Below are positions 7,451-13,823 of a DNA stretch of 14,591 nucleotides, piece by piece. This DNA is from an uncultured Succinivibrionaceae bacterium (GTDB taxonomy: Bacteria; Pseudomonadota; Gammaproteobacteria; Enterobacterales; Succinivibrionaceae): positions 1 through 14,591 of the forward strand of contig UQCV01000056.1 in the NCBI GenBank assembly GCA_900539665.1, in the 5' to 3' direction. How positions within the stretch are numbered: position 1 is the first letter of the stretch; each line of letters starts with the position of its first letter. The notes below the pieces were generated by a model that was not told the DNA's origin, did no database searches, and saw nothing but the letters and a program-made list of their open reading frames with translations. A program made the translations under genes and the position numbers.

Positions 7451-8342
7451 AAACGCTAATGATGAACAGGAACTTGAGCCAAAGTCACTAAACGATAACC
7501 CAAAGGAAACGGCCGAAGGGGCCAAAGTAGATCGTTACGCTCGCATGCGTATTCCTGGTCTTGATGTGGCTAAGCTTACGCAAAGCCGCATTCTAGTTAT
7601 TGGCGCTGGGGGCGTGGGCGCTCCGTTACTTATGTACCTTGCAGGTGCGGGGGTTAAACATATTACCGTCTGTGATGGAGATACGGTGTCTTTAAGTAAC
7701 TTACACCGGCAAATCATCTATCAAGAAGCGCAAATTGGGCAAGCGAAAGTAACTTTAGCGGCGCAGGCGCTAACTAAACTTAACAGTGAAGTTGAAGTTA
7801 AAACTCGCGGGTTACTTGAAACTAATGAGCAAGTGCTAGAAGCCATGGGGCTTGGGGGCACTGTCGCCTTAGAGCCGAATGTTGCATCAAAGCAAGTTGC
7901 TTTAAAACCAAAAGTAGATTTAGCCTCTACTGAGCTAAAGCCTCAAACTGCGGTCGTTGATTTAGTCATCGAATGCACGGATAACGCTAAATCTATGCGT
8001 AGGACTCATGACCTATGCTTAAAGCATCACGTACCTTTAATGTTGTTATCAGCAGAAGGGACTGATTTTGCGGTGATGTACTACGACTTTAAAAATCCTG
8101 ATTATGTAAAAAAATACGGCTGTTTAGGCTGTGTGGGGTATACGCCACTTTTAGGGCGGGCTTTTCCGGGGATCTTAGGGCCTGCAGCCGGCATGGCTGG
8201 AGTCTTTGCTGCCGGTGAAGTGATTAAACTTTTAGGGGGGCTTAAGAGCAAGCTTTACGGCTCCATGGCTTATTTTAGAAATGGTGAGTTAGCGTATTTT
8301 GAGCTCGCGTCTGACGATAAATGCTTAGTGCATAATGCGTAA
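7443..8342 (+). CDS. thiF: ThiS adenylyltransferase ThiF, variant, 299 aa
   Basis: ThiF activates the C-terminal Gly of ThiS by adenylation so that it can receive sulfur. The E1-like Rossmann motif GAGGVG (54-59), DGDTVSLSNLHRQ (78-90) and the ECTDN block (177-181) are present. A zinc-type CXXC is seen at C227/C230. The second pair, usually CPVC in E. coli, is here CLVH at the extreme C-terminus (C294, H297). The crossover loop between CXXC and GILGP (231-247) has no cysteine where E. coli ThiF has Cys184. An extra segment of about 34 residues (about 137-170) sits between helix and strand. The first 30 residues are polar. ATG 7443 is preceded by GGAGG (7432-7436) inside thiDE. A related MoeB/HesA role is possible, but the position next to thiS makes ThiF far more likely. 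Confidence 0.9.
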   Translation: MNKNANDEQELEPKSLNDNPKETAEGAKVDRYARMRIPGLDVAKLTQSRILVIGAGGVGAPLLMYLAGAGVKHITVCDGDTVSLSNLHRQIIYQEAQIGQAKVTLAAQALTKLNSEVEVKTRGLLETNEQVLEAMGLGGTVALEPNVASKQVALKPKVDLASTELKPQTAVVDLVIECTDNAKSMRRTHDLCLKHHVPLMLLSAEGTDFAVMYYDFKNPDYVKKYGCLGCVGYTPLLGRAFPGILGPAAGMAGVFAAGEVIKLLGGLKSKLYGSMAYFRNGELAYFELASDDKCLVHNA

Positions 8343-8543
8343 TACGCAATGTAATACGTATTACGTAATACACAATACGTAGCTTTGAGGTGGGGCAATT
8401 TGCTTACGATGCTTATAGGAAGCTTAGGCGGTAAGCGAGCATGAGTAGTTCTCATGCACACTTAAATAAGTTGCTTGCATGAGCGCTTATTAAGTTGCTT
8501 ACAGGAGTGCTTAAACAACACAAATTAAAAGAACAGTAGCGAT
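8343..8543 (+). repeat. thiF-thiS spacer with palindrome, hairpin and direct repeat
   Basis: This 201-bp gap is unusual in an otherwise tight operon. It begins with TAATACG-like words including the perfect 14-bp palindrome GTAATACGTATTAC (8351-8364). A hairpin GCATGAG/CTCATGC lies at 8439-8457 with a 5-nt loop. A 23-bp imperfect direct repeat starting TAAGTTGCTT occurs at 8467-8489 and 8491-8513, with 3 mismatches and a 24-bp period. No gene, T-run or convincing internal promoter was seen. Confidence 0.65.
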
Positions 8544-8741
8544 ATGATTATTTATGTAAATGGGGCGCCACAAGAAACTTCGGAGCAAGTTTTAGGGGGC
8601 GTGCTTAAAGAAATTCCGGGGGTACCCGAAACCTTTGCGGTAGCTGTGAATGGAAAAATTGTCCCTCGCAGCAAACATCAAGAGTTCGTGATTAACGCAG
8701 GTGATAAAATCGAAATCTTTGCACTAATGGCTGGAGGTTAA
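8544..8741 (+). CDS. thiS: Sulfur carrier protein ThiS, 65 aa
   Basis: ThiS is a ubiquitin-fold carrier. Its C-terminal Gly-Gly is adenylated by ThiF and converted to the thiocarboxylate that gives sulfur to ThiG. The length is typical, and the pattern FAVAVNGKIVPRS, then NAGDKIEIF and a closing MAGG (res 62-65) matches the family. There is no strong Shine-Dalgarno before ATG 8544 (only AACAG-like sequence), unlike the other genes of this operon. Its stop is 2 nt before the thiG start, and the GGAGG for thiG lies in its last codons, so the two are coupled. Confidence 0.95.
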   Translation: MIIYVNGAPQETSEQVLGGVLKEIPGVPETFAVAVNGKIVPRSKHQEFVINAGDKIEIFALMAGG

Positions 8742-8743
8742 AA

Positions 8744-9583
8744 ATGACAGAGATGAATAAGCAAGAACACGCAGTAAGTCCATTACTCGCTTCTTTAGGT
8801 GATAAGCCACTAAATTTAGGTGGGGTCGAATTTACGTCTAGATTTTTTACCGGGACCGGTAAATTTGCGAATGCCGATTTATTAGCTAAGGCTGTAGTTG
8901 CATCTGGGACTCAATTAGTCACTATGGCGGTAAAACGCTGTGATTTTAAAAATGGGAGCGACGCGATTCTACCGGCTTTAAAAAAAATTCCAGGCATTAC
9001 GTTATTACCTAATACCTCTGGGGCGCGTACAGCCAAAGAAGCGATTTTTGCGGCGCAGTTAGCTCGTGAAGCTTTAGGGACCCGTTTTGTGAAAGTCGAA
9101 ATTCATCCTGACCAGCGTTATTTGCTACCTGATTCCGTTGAAACTTTAGAAGCCGTTAAGGAATTAGTAGCGCAAGATTTTATCGTCTTACCATATTGCG
9201 CTGCAGATCCAGTTATTTGCCATCGTTTAGCTGAAGCCGGGGCGCATGCGGTGATGCCTTTAGGGGCGCCAATTGGGAGTAACCAAGGGCTCACCACTAA
9301 GAGCATGTTAAAAATCATCATTGCCCAAAAGACGGTACCTGTAGTGGTTGATGCCGGCATTGGGGCCCCATCTCAAGCGGCTGAAGCTATGGAAATGGGG
9401 GCGGATGCCGTTTTAGTAAATACTGCGGTTTCAGTTGCCACCAATCCGGTTGCTATGGCTACCGCCTTTAAGTATGCAGTTGAAGCTGGCCGTGCTGCTT
9501 ATTTAGCAGGCCTTGGAGCGATTAGTGAAGTAGCTCATGCCACTAGTCCATTAGAAGCATTTTTAGCGGAAGAAGGTCTTTAG
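8744..9583 (+). CDS. thiG: Thiazole synthase ThiG, 279 aa
   Basis: ThiG is a TIM-barrel enzyme that condenses 1-deoxyxylulose 5-phosphate, dehydroglycine and ThiS-thiocarboxylate sulfur to the thiazole phosphate. It works in a complex with ThiS or ThiH. Visible motifs are FTGTGKF (35-41), MAVKR (61-65), LLPNTSGA, the Schiff-base lysine in FVKVEI (K117, matching B. subtilis K96 by motif), YLLPDSVETLEA, VLPYCAADPV, VMPLGAPIGS, VVDAGIGAPSQAAEAMEMGADAVL and AVEAGRAAYLAG. It is slightly longer than usual because of an N-terminal extension of about 20 residues. ATG 8744 is served by GGAGG at 8733-8737; an in-frame ATG at 8753 is possible but worse placed. Confidence 0.96.
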   Translation: MTEMNKQEHAVSPLLASLGDKPLNLGGVEFTSRFFTGTGKFANADLLAKAVVASGTQLVTMAVKRCDFKNGSDAILPALKKIPGITLLPNTSGARTAKEAIFAAQLAREALGTRFVKVEIHPDQRYLLPDSVETLEAVKELVAQDFIVLPYCAADPVICHRLAEAGAHAVMPLGAPIGSNQGLTTKSMLKIIIAQKTVPVVVDAGIGAPSQAAEAMEMGADAVLVNTAVSVATNPVAMATAFKYAVEAGRAAYLAGLGAISEVAHATSPLEAFLAEEGL

Positions 9584-9613
9584 GTCAAACTAAGTACGTA
9601 AAGGATTATTACC

Positions 9614-10738
9614 ATGAGTTTTTACGATGAAATTACTAAGGTTAATATCATGGATTACGCCCGTGAAGTTGACCTTATGACCGATAATGACGTTGCCCGC
9701 GCTTTAGCGCGAGCCCGCCACAACGAACAACTTGAGCTAGGGGATTTTATGGCTTTAATTTCTCCAGCCGCAGCGCCTTACCTCTCTGACATGGCGGTGC
9801 TAGCTCAACGTTTTACTAGACAGCGCTTTGGGAATGGGGTAAGCATGTATGTGCCTCTTTATTTGACTAACCTTTGCACCAATAATTGTCGTTACTGTGG
9901 TTTTGCGGCTCATAATAAGTTTCCGCGCCGCGTTTTAACGGCTGCTGAAACTAAGCAAGAATGTGAAGCTATTAAAGCCATGGGTTATGAAAACATCCTC
10001 GTTGTTACTGGGGAAAATGAACGCCGCGGGGGCATGGATTACTTTAGAGAAATGCTTCCTATTGTGCGGGAATATGCTTCTTACCTTTCGATGGAAGTGC
10101 AACCTTTAGATACTGAAGATTACCGTGAACTAAAAACCTTAGGTTTAGATGCGGTCATGGTTTATCAAGAAACCTATGATCCTGCTTGCTATAAAGAAAA
10201 CCATCTAAGTGGCAAGAAAACCGACATGCGTTATCGTATGGAAACCCCTGAACGTTTAGGGGATGCGGGGATCGATAAAGTTGGAATTGGGGCGTTATTA
10301 GGGCTGTTTGATTGGAAGGCGGATACCATCGCACTAGCTAGGCATTTGCTCTACATGAGACAGCATTATTGGCAAACTAGAATGAGCTTGTCATTCCCGC
10401 GTTTAAGACCAGCAGCTGGTGGTTTTGAGCCGGTAAGTCCGGTAAATGATCGCCAAATGATCCAAACTTTATGCGCATGGCGTCTGTTTGACCATGAACT
10501 TGAAATCTCAATTTCTACCCGCGAAAGCAGAAGATTTAGAGATGTAATTGTGCCAGTGGTTATTACTGCTATTAGCGCCGGCTCTTCGACTCAGCCAGGT
10601 GGGTACGCGGTAGACCATCATGATTTACCACAGTTTATTATCAATGATGATAGAAGCGTTCAAGAAGTAACGGCCGCCTTAAAGCAATCAGGCTTAGAAC
10701 CTATCTTTAGGGAAACAAGAAGCTCGATTGTGGCATAA
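9614..10738 (+). CDS. thiH: 2-iminoacetate synthase ThiH (tyrosine lyase), 374 aa
   Basis: ThiH is a radical SAM enzyme that cleaves tyrosine to p-cresol and dehydroglycine (2-iminoacetate), the glycine-derived part of the thiazole. The CX3CX2C cluster motif is intact in NLCTNNCRYCGF (Cys 88, 92, 95). Other blocks match E. coli ThiH closely: RQRFGN, MYVPLYLTNLC, VTGE, GMDYFREMLP, MEVQPL, VMVYQETY, HYWQTRMSLSFPRLRP and TQPGGYA. Length is nearly that of E. coli (377). ATG 9614 follows an AAAGGA box. Presence of thiH rather than a glycine oxidase (thiO) fits an anaerobic or facultative lifestyle. It is the last recognisable gene of the operon; no good terminator follows directly. Confidence 0.97.
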   Translation: MSFYDEITKVNIMDYAREVDLMTDNDVARALARARHNEQLELGDFMALISPAAAPYLSDMAVLAQRFTRQRFGNGVSMYVPLYLTNLCTNNCRYCGFAAHNKFPRRVLTAAETKQECEAIKAMGYENILVVTGENERRGGMDYFREMLPIVREYASYLSMEVQPLDTEDYRELKTLGLDAVMVYQETYDPACYKENHLSGKKTDMRYRMETPERLGDAGIDKVGIGALLGLFDWKADTIALARHLLYMRQHYWQTRMSLSFPRLRPAAGGFEPVSPVNDRQMIQTLCAWRLFDHELEISISTRESRRFRDVIVPVVITAISAGSSTQPGGYAVDHHDLPQFIINDDRSVQEVTAALKQSGLEPIFRETRSSIVA

Positions 10739-10910
10739 GAAATGGTGTTAAGTGAAGTGGTAAAACTGCACTTAAGTGGCAAACCTGCGGTTAAGCAGTA
10801 AACCTAGCAGAGGTTTAAAACCATAAAACTGCAGAAGTTAGGAACCACCAAAAGCTACAGAAGTCTAAAAAGTTTGAAACCACAAGGTAAAAACTTAAAA
10901 GAAAAATGGA
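10739..10910. other. Spacer between thiH and the BREX remnant
   Basis: These 172 bp hold host-like sequence with two weak hairpins, TTAAGTG/CACTTAA (10748-10754 and 10769-10775) and AAACC/GGTTT (10800-10804 and 10812-10816). Neither is followed by a T-run, so neither looks like a functional intrinsic terminator. Composition changes at about 10905-10911, where the foreign segment begins. Confidence 0.5.
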
Positions 10911-11678
10911 TTGGTTGTTAGCTGTGACTACCTTACGGAGTTCATACGTGAGCTTCGTAAGGAACAGTATGGGGATGTCATTGACCATTATTTCCGTCTT
11001 GGTAAGTATCTCAATCAGAGAGATACCTTCGCTGTACGTAGAATGGCAGATGGTTATTTGAAGCTGATGTATCCAGACGGAAGTTTTACCAAGGAAGAGG
11101 TAGAATAAGTTCTTCAGATTTCGTTGGAGATGCGCCGCCGTGTAAAAGAGCAGCTCAAGAAGCTGGGCAGTATGGAATTCTACGATGTAAACTTCTCCTA
11201 CATGGATAATGAGACCTTTGAGGAGCACTATGTTTCCGTACCTGAGCAAGGTGGCGGAAAACTCATTCCAGAAGGAATGTGCAATCTAGGACAGGTTTAC
11301 ACTGTATCTTAGGGCAAGAGTGGCATGCTTGGTGTATTCCGTTTGGAAAGCCAGATGCTTCCGGGTAATGGAAAGTTTGAGAAAACAGGTATCGGTAGCG
11401 ACCGTGAGGCAAAGGAATCCATAAACACTGCTTTTAATTTTTTGAAGGCAAATGGGAATCGTATCAGTGGAGCTATCAGTACCATAACAAAAGATTATTT
11501 TATCAACTATCAGGATTTGCAGGGTATCGGTATGACTGGAAAGTTGTCCCTTCATACACTGATTGCAATGTGCTCCATTGCACTTGGAAAGCCAACACTG
11601 AGCGGTCTTGCTGTACTTGGCGAAATCAGCATCAGTGGAACCATGATGAAGGTGGACGAGCTAGCAAATTCTCTGCAG
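10911..11678 (+). pseudogene. brxL: brxL fragment (BREX Lon-like protein), C-terminal part with two in-frame stops
   Basis: One frame from about 10911 to 11678 reads as the C-terminal part of BrxL, the Lon-related DNA-binding AAA+ protein of BREX phage defence. Matching blocks are DYLTEFIRELRKEQYGD, the RLGKYLNQRDTFAVRR block, LKLMYPDGSF, EMRRRVKEQLKK, DVNFSYMDNE, PEQGGGKLIPEG, FRLESQMLPGNGK, then the Lon-like LGKPTLSGLAVLGEISISGT and MKVDELANSLQ. The frame is broken by TAA (11106-11108) and TAG (11310-11312), with homology continuing in the same frame across both. The N-terminal AAA+ core is missing, and the last part of the Lon-like domain is replaced after NSLQ by unrelated sequence. Use of CTG, AAG and GGA codons and higher GC than the thi genes suggest an acquired segment. 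It cannot encode a working BrxL. Confidence 0.82.
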
Positions 11679-11927
11679 CATACCAATGATACCAATGATA
11701 CCAATGATACCAATGATACCAATGATACCAATGATATCATTGATACCAAAATCCTGAACCTGATCCGGGAAAATCCTTCCATCACGCAGACTGAGTTGAA
11801 AGAAAAATTGCAGGTGTCCATCGTGACCGTAAAGCGGTTGATGGCTGATCTGCAAAAGCGAGGCCTGATTGAGCGGCAAGGTTCTAGCAGGAAAGGAAAA
11901 TGGATCATTATCGGTCAGAAGGAGTAG
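11679..11927 (+). pseudogene. C-terminal winged-helix tail of an AAA_4/AlbA_2-type ATP-binding protein, fused in frame to brxL
   Basis: After the brxL match the frame continues with six Thr-Asn-Asp repeats (residues HTNDTNDT...), then DTKILNLIRENPSITQTELK, a helix-turn-helix pattern with QVSIVTVKRLMADLQKRG as recognition region and a wing ending GSSRKGKWIIIG. This repeat plus winged-helix arrangement is typical of the C-terminus of AAA_4 (RecG-like/AlbA_2) ATP-binding proteins, which can occur inside BREX loci. The AAA_4 and ATPase parts are absent. An open frame from ATG 11325 to 11927 (200 aa) spans the junction, so a chimeric BrxL-wHTH peptide could in principle be made; GAGTGG-like sequence precedes that ATG. 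I treat it as a remnant. Confidence 0.65.
11682..11735 (+). repeat. 9-bp tandem repeat ACCAATGAT x6 (Thr-Asn-Asp)
   Basis: Six exact copies of ACCAATGAT encode (TND)6 in the fusion frame. The last copy runs into the 12-bp palindrome AATGATATCATT (11730-11741). Because the unit is a multiple of three, copy-number change keeps the frame. The repeats lie directly at the brxL/AAA_4 junction. Confidence 0.93.
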
Positions 11928-11939
11928 CAGAGGGCAGAG

Positions 11940-12110
11940 TTAAACCTAAAACAGATCATAGCCCGGCTGAGCGAAGAATTCACCGGTGATAACCGCAAGC
12001 TGGTATTTTGGTATGATGACAAGGCGGATTTTGCAGAGGATATTGATTCTGTAGGCATCAAGTTTATGGTTAAACGTTCAAATGAACAACCACTGCCTAA
12101 GGTAGCTTAG
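11940..12110 (+). pseudogene. pglZ: pglZ remnant, N-terminal 40 codons only
   Basis: In the same frame as the fusion above, 12 nt after its stop, LNLKQIIARLSEEFTGDNRK followed by LVFWYDDKADFAEDIDSVGI (11940-12059) matches the N-terminus of PglZ, the alkaline-phosphatase-superfamily protein of BREX. The likely start codon is now TTA at 11940, not a usable initiator. A GGAG at 11921-11924 and AGAGGG at 11930-11935 precede it, as expected for a former ribosome binding site. The match stops near 12059; the rest of the frame to TAG 12108-12110 is unrecognised. The phosphatase domain is absent, so this is a dead fragment. Confidence 0.7.
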
Positions 12111-12141
12111 TCTAGCTCCAACCAATTAAAACGACCTTGAT

Positions 12142-12168
12142 AGCCCGCCTCTGTTAGCGGGCTTTATT
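12142..12168 (+). terminator. Intrinsic terminator downstream of the BREX remnant
   Basis: AGCCCGC (12142-12148) and GCGGGCT (12157-12163) form a GC-rich 7-bp stem with an 8-nt loop, followed by TTATT. On the - strand no T-run follows the hairpin, so it mainly acts on + transcripts. It is the first convincing terminator after thiH. Confidence 0.7.
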
Positions 12169-12183
12169 AAGTAGCTTAATGTA

Positions 12184-13401
12184 TTAAGCTTGGTCATTTA
12201 AGCTTAAGCGCTTTTTTGCTCTAATAGCATCGATATCCGGTACTATGATAGAGAGTAACCCAGTAAGGACAGCGGCGATAGTTACAGCCCACATTGTGTA
12301 TTGTAGACCCCATGTATCCCCGATCCAGCCAAAAATAGGTGAGGTAATCCCACCAAACGTAATACCTAAACCAATGGTGATACCTGAAGCAAAACCCATA
12401 CGGTTACAGAGGAACTTTTGGCCCATAACCATAGACACGCTTAAAGTACCATAGATAGAAACGGCCGCCGGAATTAAGATGATGGTGGACAACAAAGCGT
12501 TTGGCATTAAACAAAAGAGGGCTAAGAAGGGCACGGAGAGTAGAGCGGCTGCACATTGTACCTGTTTAAACCCGAAGCGATCGGCTAAAGCCCCGCCTGC
12601 TAAACTAGCCACCGCAGCACAAGTTGCCACGATAGTTAAGTTTAAATTAGCAGCTTGCGGTTCGAGGTTAAACTTTTCCATAAAATAAAGTGGAATAAAA
12701 GAAGTTAAACCAAAGAGCACGCTCGATCTAAAGAAGATCATTAAAGTTAAAATGGAGAAGCCAAAATAATCATCTTGTTCGGACGCTTCATGTTTGCGTC
12801 GTTTAATTTCAGAACGGGCTAATTGAGTGTAGTGCCTATTACGGGAGATAAAGAAAATCCCAGTTATAATAGCCGGAAGCCCAATAGCCATAATCCCTGG
12901 TAAACCAAATAATAAGGTAGCCCCTGAAATTACTAATGGACCGGCGGCAAAGCCTAAATTCCCACCCACAGAGAAGATACTAACCCCACGGCCTTTGTGT
13001 TCTTTAGAAACAGCATTAGCGGTTTTACCACCTTCAGGGTGGAAGATTGCAACCCCAACGCCACTCATAGATATGAGAATAAAGAGTAACCAAAAGTCGG
13101 TTACAAATCCTATGAACATCAAACCAGCAGCTGCAGTAAGCATCCCGGTTGCCATTAAATATGGGCGTGGTTTTAAGTCGCTAATAAAGCCTATAATCGG
13201 TTGCACAATAGAAGACAACAAGGTTGAGGCTAAAACCAATAACGAAACTTCCATGTTAGAGTGGAGTCTACCACTAGCAAAAAGTACAGTTAAGGCGGCC
13301 CCGATAGAACCTTGGCAGATGTCGGTCGCAAAGTGACCAATCATGAGGTAGTAGTTTTCTTTATACCGATTGAGATGGGTATGAAGGTCAAATGCGCTCA
13401 T
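12184..13401 (-). CDS. MFS transporter, Fsr (fosmidomycin resistance)-like, 405 aa
   Basis: This is a 12-span major facilitator protein of the inner membrane. It resembles E. coli Fsr in several blocks. They are an early GHFATDICQGSIGAAL helix, QPIIGFISDLKPRPYL (the loop 2-3 motif), the signature VAIFHPEGGKTAN (about 125-137), SIFSVGGNLGFAAGPL (about 151-166), GGALADRFGFKQV in the second half, and NRMGFASGITIGLGITFGG near the end. Fsr-like exporters confer resistance to fosmidomycin in E. coli, but the natural substrate here is not shown. The start is ATG 13399-13401 with GGAG 8 nt upstream (13410-13413 on the - strand). A TTG at 13428 is in frame but has no such support. It faces the BREX remnant tail to tail and diverges from the YebG-like gene. 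Confidence 0.88.
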   Translation of the reverse strand: MSAFDLHTHLNRYKENYYLMIGHFATDICQGSIGAALTVLFASGRLHSNMEVSLLVLASTLLSSIVQPIIGFISDLKPRPYLMATGMLTAAAGLMFIGFVTDFWLLFILISMSGVGVAIFHPEGGKTANAVSKEHKGRGVSIFSVGGNLGFAAGPLVISGATLLFGLPGIMAIGLPAIITGIFFISRNRHYTQLARSEIKRRKHEASEQDDYFGFSILTLMIFFRSSVLFGLTSFIPLYFMEKFNLEPQAANLNLTIVATCAAVASLAGGALADRFGFKQVQCAAALLSVPFLALFCLMPNALLSTIILIPAAVSIYGTLSVSMVMGQKFLCNRMGFASGITIGLGITFGGITSPIFGWIGDTWGLQYTMWAVTIAAVLTGLLSIIVPDIDAIRAKKRLSLNDQA

Positions 13402-13480
13402 TGATATAACTCCAATAATGGTACGCAAAACGAAAAGTGATTCTAAAAAATTTGGATTTGTTTTTGTGGTTGGTTTTTGT

Positions 13481-13506
13481 AGTTTGTGGGTTGCAAGCTA
13501 CAAACT
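13481..13506. repeat. Inverted repeat upstream of the MFS gene
   Basis: AGTTTGT (13481-13487) and ACAAACT (13500-13506) form a 7-bp stem with a 12-nt loop, in the 5' region of the MFS transcript. It may be an operator or an RNA hairpin. No T-run follows on either strand. Confidence 0.45.
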
Positions 13507-13548
13507 CCAAGTTCGAAAAACGTTGCTAGAAACCATGATGATGATCAC

Positions 13549-13554
13549 ATTATA
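13549..13554 (-). promoter_or_regulatory. Possible -10 box for the MFS gene
   Basis: The - strand carries a perfect TATAAT (ATTATA on +) at 13549-13554, about 150 nt upstream of the MFS start. The matching -35 region (around 13572-13577, TTCTTC) is poor. Leader length would be about 140 nt and would include the inverted repeat at 13481-13506. Confidence 0.35.
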
Positions 13555-13615
13555 TCATAAGCGTAAGATATGAAGAATTGAGAATTTATGGCACTTTTGA
13601 CAAAAACGAAGCCAA

Positions 13616-13655
13616 CTGTAAGTTTGACCAGCGCTGACGGTTTTTTATGTAAAAT
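13616..13655 (+). promoter_or_regulatory. LexA-like box overlapping a promoter-like site upstream of the YebG-like gene
   Basis: CTG at 13616-13618 and CAG at 13629-13631 are exactly 10 nt apart (CTGTAAGTTTGACCAG), the LexA half-site spacing known from E. coli. The centre is less AT-alternating than the consensus. A -35-like TTGACC (13624-13629) overlaps it, with TGTAAA (13648-13653) 18 nt further. SOS control is expected for YebG, which makes the site worth noting, but the match is only moderate and it lies about 190 nt before the start codon. Confidence 0.4.
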
Positions 13656-13750
13656 CCCTGTAAACCTAGAGCTTTAATAAAAATCTAGTGGAATTTCTAA
13701 ACTTTAGTACTATTTTCTGTAAAAACTCATAAACTTTTATCAAAATCGTG

Positions 13751-13756
13751 TATAAT
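13751..13756 (+). promoter_or_regulatory. -10 box TATAAT of the YebG-like gene
   Basis: A perfect TATAAT lies 67 nt before ATG 13824. The -35 region at the right spacing (CATAAA, 13728-13733) is weak. It would give a 5' leader of about 60 nt. Confidence 0.5.
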
Positions 13757-13823
13757 AGTTATGTTTTAAATAGGAGTGGTGGAAACACCTGATAGGTTAA
13801 TTTTTAGTAAGAGAGGTAGGATT

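Noticed and set aside
10815..11249. A 144-codon open frame on the - strand
   Set aside because: It is antisense to the brxL homology, which gives continuous family-like protein on the + strand; the - strand product resembles nothing and has no ribosome binding site.
11106..11312. Stop-codon recoding or readthrough making a functional BrxL
   Set aside because: The N-terminal AAA+ core and the protein's end are missing, neighbouring genes use TAA and TAG as stops, and no recoding signal was seen.
11552..11908. Open frames on the - strand across the repeats (for example poly Leu-Val-Ser or Ile-Gly-Ile)
   Set aside because: They arise because the 9-bp repeat has no stop in several frames. The + frame gives a real winged-helix domain.
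13401..13428. MFS start at the upstream TTG (13428)
   Set aside because: ATG at 13401 has GGAG at a good distance; the TTG has none, and the extra residues are not expected in the family.
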